Shown piece by piece: positions 5,457 to 10,450 of a DNA stretch of 10,450 bases. The number at the start of each line of letters is the position of its first letter. The stretch's first letter is position 1. The position numbers and the translations under genes were made by a program. The stretch spans positions 11,545 through 21,994 of the forward strand of contig DIAF01000018.1 of NCBI GenBank assembly GCA_002414665.1, given 5' to 3'. The stretch is from Halieaceae bacterium UBA5085 (GTDB lineage Bacteria; Pseudomonadota; Gammaproteobacteria; Pseudomonadales; Halieaceae). The notes beneath the pieces were generated by a model that saw only the letters and a list, made by a program, of their open reading frames with translations, made no database searches and was not told the DNA's origin.

Positions 5457-8400
5457 AGATTCGGGTATTGAATCTCACCGCATTCGGGCCGTTTACTGAG
5501 AAAGAGCTTTCGTTTGACGAAGTCGGGTTGCATATCGTTTATGGCCCCAACGAGGCGGGAAAGAGTTCTGCGCTACGTGGTTTGAAAGCTCTACTCTATG
5601 GCATTGATGAGCGAACGCTCGATAACTTCATTCATGCAAACGACAAGCTTCGTATCCAGGGAAACTTACGGACAGTCGATGATCGTGAGCTCGACTTCAT
5701 CCGGCGAAAGGGGCGGAAAAACACACTACTTTCCCCTGCTGGTGATGCGCTGGATGAACAGGCGCTGGTGCCATTTCTCCAGGGTGTGACACCGGAACTT
5801 TTCGAATCCCTTTTTGGCATTGATCATCGGGCGTTGGTGCAGGGAGGGAATGAAATCCTTGAGCAGAAAGGAGAGGTTGGGCAAGCACTGTTTTCGGCTG
5901 CACTGGGTAGTCACGCATTGCACGGCGTACTTAAAGAGCTGGATGATTCAGAAAAGAATCTATTTCTCCCCGCAGGTTCAAAGCCGCTTATCAACGCAGC
6001 AATTCGAACACACACGGACCTGAAGGCTGAAATCAGGAAATGTTCGCTTTCGTCAAGAGAATGGGATGAGCATCGCCGAGTATTGGTACGTACTACGGAT
6101 GAGCTGAAGAGAATTCAGTCCGAACTCGCAGACAAGCGGTTGGAAGTCAATCGTTTGCAGCGTATTCATCGGGTATTGCCGAAACTCTCCCGACGCCGTG
6201 AGCTGTTACAGGAATTGGAAGTGCTCGGGGACGTGGTCGTCCTTCCCGACGATTTTTCTGGACGTCGTCGGACGGCAATCAATGCGTTGGAGAGCGCTCA
6301 AACCATCGTGGACAAGGCGACTCCTCGCCTCGAAGGACTGCAACAGCAACTGAGGGGCTTATCCATCAACCAGGCATTGGTGGAACAGACAGAGAACATT
6401 GAAGATCTCCATACGCGTTTGGGCGGTCACCGAAAAGCACAGCAAGACCGACCGTACCTTGAAGCAGAGAATAAGCAACTATTGGCAGATGTCGAGTCGA
6501 TACTCAAAGAGAATCGCCCCGACCTCGAACTCAGAGACGTTGAGCAATTACGTCCAGTATTGGCAAGGCGACAGCAAATCGGCGACCTGGGTGGTAAAGC
6601 GGCTGTCCTGAATGCCCGTATAGAGCAGGCTGAGTCCGGTCTTCGTGAGACAGAAAGACGTCTTAAGGCTGCTCGCAAGGAACGTGATGAGATGGGTGAG
6701 TCGCGCCCGACGGATGCACTGCACCGCGCAATTGGCGCTGCCAGAAAGCAAGGCGATCTGGATGCATCGATCCAGTCTGCTCAGAGCCAAATAGCAAGCC
6801 TGCAAACAGAATGCGCCGCTGATCTCTCAAGACTCACGCTATGGGCAGGCGAGCTGAATGAAGTGACTGGATTGGCATTGCCCGGCCGGGAAAGCCTCCA
6901 TCAGTTTGAGGAGCGTTACGCTGATCTTTCAAAACGTATGCAGCGGTTTGAAGAGAAAAAGAGTGAGCTGACTGATGCCTTGCAGGATACATCGCAAAGA
7001 CTCGAAGAAATCGAACGGGTTGGAGATGTGCCGACCGAGGCTGCTCTTATTCGTGCTCGGTCTGAACGCGATGCGGTTTGGCAATTGCTGCGAAGCCAGT
7101 GGGTGGACGGTAAGGACGTATCTGCAGAGGCAAATGAATATCAGAGTGAAGGCACATTGCCTGATACCTTTGAAAATCGCCTCTCCGGTGCTGACGAGGT
7201 ATCCGATCGGCTACGTCGTGAAGCAGATAGGGTTCATACATTGGCGAGCCTTCAGTCCAGACATAGTGGAGCGCAACAGCAAGTTGAGAGTATTTCTGAG
7301 CAGCTGGAGGCAGCCAGCGCCGAAAAGTCGCAATTGGATACTGACTGGCAGGCAATATGGACACCCTGCCAAATAGAGCCACGTACTCCGCGAGAAATGC
7401 GAACCTGGCTGGATGCCTTTGAAGAACTGCGCGATCAGGTGAGGCAGCTCAATCTACTCCGCCAGAAAGTGAGCGAGCTGGAGCGGAATCGCACGACGCA
7501 TATTCAACGGCTGAACGAACAGCTGGTTGAGCTGGGAAGAGCGGGCTCCACATCGGTGGAATTGGAGACTGTACTTCTTGAATGCGAAGCGTTAGCCAGC
7601 CAGTTTGATGAAGCTAAACGTAAACACGATTTGCTGAGCAAGGAGGTAAACGACAGGGAATCTGACGTCGAATCGTTGAATGATGAGCACCGGTTGGCAG
7701 CGGAAGCACTCGATGCCTGGAAGATACAGTGGGCGACTCAGATGCAAGGTGTTGGTCTGCGCGACGATACGTCGCCATCAATGGTCGACGATTTCTTTGA
7801 AAACGTCAGAACACTGTTTTCGAAACTGGGTGACGCCGAGAAACTTCGCATACGTATCAATGCCATCGATGAAGATGCGGCCGCATTCCGATCCCAGGTA
7901 CAAGCTATGGTAGCCAGTATTGCTCCTGAACTGGGTGACGTGCCCGCCGATGATGTTGTCGTTCGTCTTAACGCGTTGTTATCGGAAAACCGATCAAGAC
8001 ACACAAAACGGCAACAGATTGAAGAGCAGATCGAACAGGCAACGCAGGAAATACAGGAATCGAATGCCGCTATCCAGACAATGACTGATCGTCTGGATGC
8101 GTTATGCGTGGAAGCAAAATGTGATGGTCATGCTCAGCTTGATGCGGCGGAACGTCGGTCCGCAGATTATCGGCGAATCAAGGGCGCCATTGAATCGATG
8201 GAACAGGAAATCCTGGATTCAGGTGAGGGCAGCACCATTGCTGAGTTAGAGGCCCAGGCAGAGGGTGTCGATCCTGATAGTTTGCCGGGCTGCATAGCGG
8301 AATTGAACAATGCAATCGAGGATGAGTTGGAGCCCAGGCGCATTGAGCTTGCGGAGGCAAAAGGGCGCGCAGAAAAAGAATTAGAACTCATGGATGGGAG

Positions 8401-8968
8401 CGATCATGCGGCGGAACTCGCTGATCAGGCCCAGGCCGTACTTGCCAGTATTCGCTCAGATGCCGAGCGTTATATTCAAGTGAAGTTGGCGGGCAAGATA
8501 TTGCGTGATCAGATTGAGCGATATCGTCAGGAAAACCAGGGGCCGCTGGTCAAGCGCGCCAGCGAACATTTTGCGGCACTGACTCTCGGGTCGTTTGATG
8601 GCCTCATGACAGATTTCAATGATCGTGATGAACCCATCCTCGCCGGCATTCGTCCAGGTGGAGAACGCGTCACCGTCGAGGGCATGAGCTCGGGAACGCG
8701 AGATCAACTTTACCTGGCGTTGCGTCTCGCATCGTTGGAGAAGTACATGGAGTCGTCTGAACCCATGCCCTTCATTGTTGATGACATTCTTGTGGATTTT
8801 GATGATGCGCGTTCACAAGCCGCATTGAATTCACTGGCTGAACTGGCTGAAAAGACTCAAGTCATTCTGTTTACCCATCATTCGCGGGTTGTTGAGCAGG
8901 CTGAGCAGGCTGAGCAGGCTGAGCAGGCTGAGCAGGTGTCCGGTTCCGTGCATGTCCATGAGCTGTAG
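5453..8968 (+). CDS. yhaN: YhaN-like SbcC/Rad50-type ATPase
   Basis: This is probably the ATPase and clamp partner of the adjacent metallophosphoesterase. Its 1171 residues have the SMC/Rad50 plan. An N-terminal ATPase half carries Walker A GPNEAGKSS at 31-39. A long coiled-coil middle (about 190-1030) is rich in E, Q, R, L and A. The C-terminal half has the ABC signature EGMSSGTRDQLYLAL (1076-1090), Walker B FIVDDILVDFDD (1107-1118) and the H-loop FTHHS (1140-1144). YhaN proteins often have about 950-1200 residues. I see no CxxC zinc hook in the coiled coil (only a C-x4-C around LCVEAKC), which differs from true SbcC/Rad50. The product ends in a run of EQA repeats encoded by a 9-bp tandem repeat at 8894-8936, directly after the H-loop. 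The start overlaps the upstream stop by 4 bp. Its job in repair or defence is not decided by the sequence. Confidence 0.88.
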   Translation: MKIRVLNLTAFGPFTEKELSFDEVGLHIVYGPNEAGKSSALRGLKALLYGIDERTLDNFIHANDKLRIQGNLRTVDDRELDFIRRKGRKNTLLSPAGDALDEQALVPFLQGVTPELFESLFGIDHRALVQGGNEILEQKGEVGQALFSAALGSHALHGVLKELDDSEKNLFLPAGSKPLINAAIRTHTDLKAEIRKCSLSSREWDEHRRVLVRTTDELKRIQSELADKRLEVNRLQRIHRVLPKLSRRRELLQELEVLGDVVVLPDDFSGRRRTAINALESAQTIVDKATPRLEGLQQQLRGLSINQALVEQTENIEDLHTRLGGHRKAQQDRPYLEAENKQLLADVESILKENRPDLELRDVEQLRPVLARRQQIGDLGGKAAVLNARIEQAESGLRETERRLKAARKERDEMGESRPTDALHRAIGAARKQGDLDASIQSAQSQIASLQTECAADLSRLTLWAGELNEVTGLALPGRESLHQFEERYADLSKRMQRFEEKKSELTDALQDTSQRLEEIERVGDVPTEAALIRARSERDAVWQLLRSQWVDGKDVSAEANEYQSEGTLPDTFENRLSGADEVSDRLRREADRVHTLASLQSRHSGAQQQVESISEQLEAASAEKSQLDTDWQAIWTPCQIEPRTPREMRTWLDAFEELRDQVRQLNLLRQKVSELERNRTTHIQRLNEQLVELGRAGSTSVELETVLLECEALASQFDEAKRKHDLLSKEVNDRESDVESLNDEHRLAAEALDAWKIQWATQMQGVGLRDDTSPSMVDDFFENVRTLFSKLGDAEKLRIRINAIDEDAAAFRSQVQAMVASIAPELGDVPADDVVVRLNALLSENRSRHTKRQQIEEQIEQATQEIQESNAAIQTMTDRLDALCVEAKCDGHAQLDAAERRSADYRRIKGAIESMEQEILDSGEGSTIAELEAQAEGVDPDSLPGCIAELNNAIEDELEPRRIELAEAKGRAEKELELMDGSDHAAELADQAQAVLASIRSDAERYIQVKLAGKILRDQIERYRQENQGPLVKRASEHFAALTLGSFDGLMTDFNDRDEPILAGIRPGGERVTVEGMSSGTRDQLYLALRLASLEKYMESSEPMPFIVDDILVDFDDARSQAALNSLAELAEKTQVILFTHHSRVVEQAEQAEQAEQAEQVSGSVHVHEL
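8894..8936 (+). repeat. 9-bp tandem repeat (GAGCAGGCT) at the yhaN 3' end
   Basis: Four perfect copies of GAGCAGGCT (starting at 8894, 8903, 8912 and 8921) are followed by a fifth partial copy, GAGCAGG. The unit is three codons (Glu-Gln-Ala), so copy changes by slippage lengthen or shorten the protein tail without shifting the frame. Confidence 0.95.
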
Positions 8969-8992
8969 AGGAATCAACCAGCGGTTTCTCTG

Positions 8993-10207
8993 ATGGCAAC
9001 TGAAATACGGCATAAATGGAGCTTTCCCGCACGTTTTCGTGCAGGTACCTATGGCTGGAAATCTTCCAAATTAGCCTGCCAGCGACTGCGCGAAGCCGTT
9101 TCCGAGATTAAAAAGGTATCAAAGAAAGAGCCTGTCTTCGGCGCGGAAGGTGCTGTTCGCCTGGTGGAAAAGCTCTGGCCTGCGCTGGAGCATGTGGACA
9201 GTTCCAGTGGTGCGCTGGGTTCTGCGGTGAACAAAACACTTGATGACCTGATTCCGCTCATCGTCAAAGCCCCAGCCGATGCCAAAATTCGGAACAAATG
9301 GCTCGAACGCTTGTGGCAGGCCATGGAGGATGATGGCGTCGATTACCTAGGGCCGGTTGGAGACCGCTGGGGAGAGCTTTGTGAATCGGTGGAAACGGCC
9401 AACCAGTGGGCGGAAGAATTGATGCCGACGTTGAGGTCGTGTTGGACCGATCCGAATCCCGGTAATTATTTTCATGGCGCAACGGCCTGCCTGTCCTGTT
9501 TGCTAGTGGCGGGACGTTACCAGGATCTGCTCGATCTGTTGGGGCTGGACCGTAAACCTTTCTGGCATTATCGCCGCTACGGTGTCGAGGCCTTACTGGC
9601 GATGGGCAGGAAGTCAGAAGCCCTGAAATACGCCGAGGCCTCCAGAGGGCTCAACCAACCGGATTCGACGATTGACCAGGCCTGCGAAGAGATCCTGATT
9701 TCCTCGGGCCTCCACGACGACGCTTATCGTCGCTATGGGTTAAGGGCGGCCCAGGACAATTCGTATCTTGCGCGGTTTCGTGCCGTGGCAAAACGCTATC
9801 CCATGATCGCGCCGGAAGACATTCTGGCGGATCTGATCAAGACCACGCCGGGGGAAGAGGGTAAGTGGTTTGCGACGGCCAAGGATTTGAAACTTTATAA
9901 ACTTGCATTACAGCTCGCTGACCAGAGTCCGTGTGAGCCGAAGACGTTGACCCGGGCAGCGAGAGACTTTCTTGAGACGGAACCTGAGTTTGCTCTCGGT
10001 GCGGCAATGGCGGCGCTTCGTTGGCTGAACGAAGGGTGGGGCTACGAGGTGAAGGGCATCGATGTGATCGATGCCTATGAGCTCGCTCTGGCTGCGGCCG
10101 AGAGAGCCCACATAGATGATGTGTTAGATCAGATTCGAACGCTGCTCGACCAGACGAAGGGTGTCGGGAACGCGTTCGTCAGGCAGTCCCTGGCGCGCAG
10201 ATTATGA
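8993..10207 (+). CDS. Conserved-type hypothetical helical-repeat protein, third gene of yhaON module
   Basis: I cannot name a function. The 404-residue soluble protein has no signal peptide or membrane segment. Its opening KWSFPARFRAGTYGWKSSKL resembles hypothetical proteins I recall from other bacteria, without a named domain. From about residue 150 it reads as paired helices of TPR-like character. For example, LLVAGRYQDLLDLLGLD, GVEALLAMGRKSEALKYAEA and LYKLALQLADQSPCEPKTL each follow the turn-and-helix rhythm of such repeats, suggesting a scaffold or partner-binding role. It starts at ATG 8993, 24 bp after the ATPase stop. An AGAGGAA lies at 8967-8973, too far from the ATG for an ideal ribosome site, so expression may depend on coupling. 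Its position suggests it works with the YhaO/YhaN pair. No nuclease or other catalytic motif is visible. The row at 9481-9540 is 34/60 G+C, against 27/60 at 2641-2700 in thsA. Confidence 0.72.
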   Translation: MATEIRHKWSFPARFRAGTYGWKSSKLACQRLREAVSEIKKVSKKEPVFGAEGAVRLVEKLWPALEHVDSSSGALGSAVNKTLDDLIPLIVKAPADAKIRNKWLERLWQAMEDDGVDYLGPVGDRWGELCESVETANQWAEELMPTLRSCWTDPNPGNYFHGATACLSCLLVAGRYQDLLDLLGLDRKPFWHYRRYGVEALLAMGRKSEALKYAEASRGLNQPDSTIDQACEEILISSGLHDDAYRRYGLRAAQDNSYLARFRAVAKRYPMIAPEDILADLIKTTPGEEGKWFATAKDLKLYKLALQLADQSPCEPKTLTRAARDFLETEPEFALGAAMAALRWLNEGWGYEVKGIDVIDAYELALAAAERAHIDDVLDQIRTLLDQTKGVGNAFVRQSLARRL

Positions 10208-10283
10208 TGATGCAGAAAGGCGTAGAAAGGGTAACAGAACGACGGTGTGTGAGTCGGAAACAGGCGCTGAATTTCCGATTCTG

Positions 10284-10313
10284 CGTTCCACTCACGTTCC
10301 ACTGGCGTTCCAC
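10284..10313. repeat. Three 9-bp direct repeats at 11-bp spacing
   Basis: CGTTCCACT occurs at 10284-10292 and 10295-10303, and CGTTCCAC at 10306-10313. The period is exactly 11 bp, about one helical turn, so a protein would meet each copy on the same DNA face. It lies in a non-coding stretch close to a tRNA end. Recombinase arm sites or regulator sites are possible readings. Confidence 0.7.
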
Positions 10314-10360
10314 AGAAGGGACAATTTGAGACGATGAGAGACAATCGGTCGAGATGCCAT

Positions 10361-10399
10361 AAACAAAAAAACCATTTAAGAATCAGCATCTTAAATGGT
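10361..10399 (-). terminator. Rho-independent terminator for the leftward tRNA transcript
   Basis: Perfect 11-bp arms ACCATTTAAGA (10371-10381) and TCTTAAATGGT (10389-10399) enclose a 7-base loop. On the minus strand the stem is followed by a run of seven T, then G and three T (complement of 10361-10371). It lies about 30 bp past the tRNA 3' end and reads in the same direction, as expected for that tRNA's terminator. The stem is AT-rich, so moderate strength is likely. Confidence 0.72.
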
Positions 10400-10415
10400 C
10401 TCTCGTGGTCTTTCG
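10396..10415. repeat. Two tandem 10-bp repeats beside the tRNA end
   Basis: TGGTCTCTCG (10396-10405) is followed directly by TGGTCTTTCG (10406-10415), differing at one base. The first copy overlaps the terminator stem. They may be recombinase-binding repeats or chance. Confidence 0.4.
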
Positions 10416-10428
10416 ACGTTTTTCAAAA

Positions 10429-10450
10429 TGGTGCCCAGGAGAGGACTTGA
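10429..10450 (-). tRNA. 3' end of a tRNA, probably tRNA-Leu (partial)
   Basis: On the minus strand the window opens with TCAAGT of a T-loop, then the T-stem strand CCTCT, the acceptor strand CCTGGGC, discriminator A and an encoded CCA. The A discriminator and CCTGGGCACCA ending fit gammaproteobacterial tRNA-Leu, whose 5' acceptor strand would be GCCCAGG. The rest lies beyond the right edge, so the anticodon is unseen. A tRNA-end fragment left as an attachment site by an integrated element would look the same. Confidence 0.65.

Larger units (their letters stand above)
10208..10428. other. Non-coding stretch between the helical-repeat gene and the tRNA end
   Basis: These 221 bases hold no convincing gene. 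They contain the 11-bp-spaced repeats, the leftward terminator and the 10-bp repeat pair listed separately. I see no plus-strand terminator for the yhaON module: the only strong hairpin has its T tract on the minus strand. Confidence 0.6.

Noticed and set aside
6975..7382. 133- and 111-codon frames within the ATPase coiled coil.
   Set aside because: They lie wholly inside the uninterrupted 1171-residue frame, have no ribosome sites of note and no recognisable motifs.
8894..8936. The short tandem repeat as a CRISPR-like array.
   Set aside because: The units are 9 bp, directly joined, without spacers and in frame with the gene, so this is a coding microsatellite.
10129..10389. Minus-strand 86-residue frame containing a CPFCG zinc-ribbon-like motif.
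   Set aside because: It overlaps the end of the 404-residue gene, its start lies inside the terminator stem, it has no ribosome site that I can see, and the repeat array lies within it. A CPFCG motif alone is weak evidence; an old gene remnant is possible but not supported.

Overview
The window looks like the edge of a bacterial defence island, probably from a gammaproteobacterium. The grounds are the protein families, moderate base composition, and the CCA-encoding 3' end of a leucine-type tRNA at the right edge. Two antiphage systems of known type lie back to back, followed by a three-gene nuclease/ATPase module.

Left part (1-1399, minus strand): the start of a BREX type 3 operon. A WYL-domain transcription regulator of the BrxR/CapW kind (452-1399) is followed after 8 bp by brxF, the small P-loop protein of BREX-3, which runs off the left edge. 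The large BREX-3 genes would lie further left.

Control region (1400-1621): a divergent promoter region. A consensus-like promoter faces each way. A 19-bp inverted repeat fills the spacer of the rightward promoter and lies directly upstream of the leftward -35 box. Two further palindromes lie in the rightward leader. This suggests that one WYL repressor could hold both systems down.

Thoeris operon (1622-4133, plus strand): thsB-type TIR gene, thsA (SIR2-SLOG NADase) and a second thsB-type TIR gene. In the established type I mechanism, ThsB senses phage and makes a cyclic ADP-ribose isomer; this binds the ThsA SLOG domain and switches on NAD+ destruction. The first TIR protein is unusual in carrying an N-terminal zinc-finger-like motif and a glycine-rich hydrophobic stretch. 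Thsa's catalytic and ligand-binding residues appear intact. This operon looks more AT-rich than the genes to its right.

Nuclease/ATPase module (4194-10207, plus strand): a YhaO/SbcD-type metallophosphoesterase, a 1171-residue YhaN/SbcC/Rad50-type ATPase overlapping it by 4 bp, and a 404-residue helical protein of unknown function. It resembles a Mre11-Rad50-like machine with an added partner. Whether it does repair or defence cannot be told from sequence alone. The ATPase gene ends in a 9-bp in-frame tandem repeat.

Right edge (10208-10450): no convincing gene. It holds three copies of a 9-bp motif at exact 11-bp spacing, a pair of 10-bp repeats, a leftward Rho-independent terminator, and the 3' end of a minus-strand tRNA, probably tRNA-Leu. 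A tRNA 3' end beside a defence cluster is typical of an integrated island, but no integrase is visible here.
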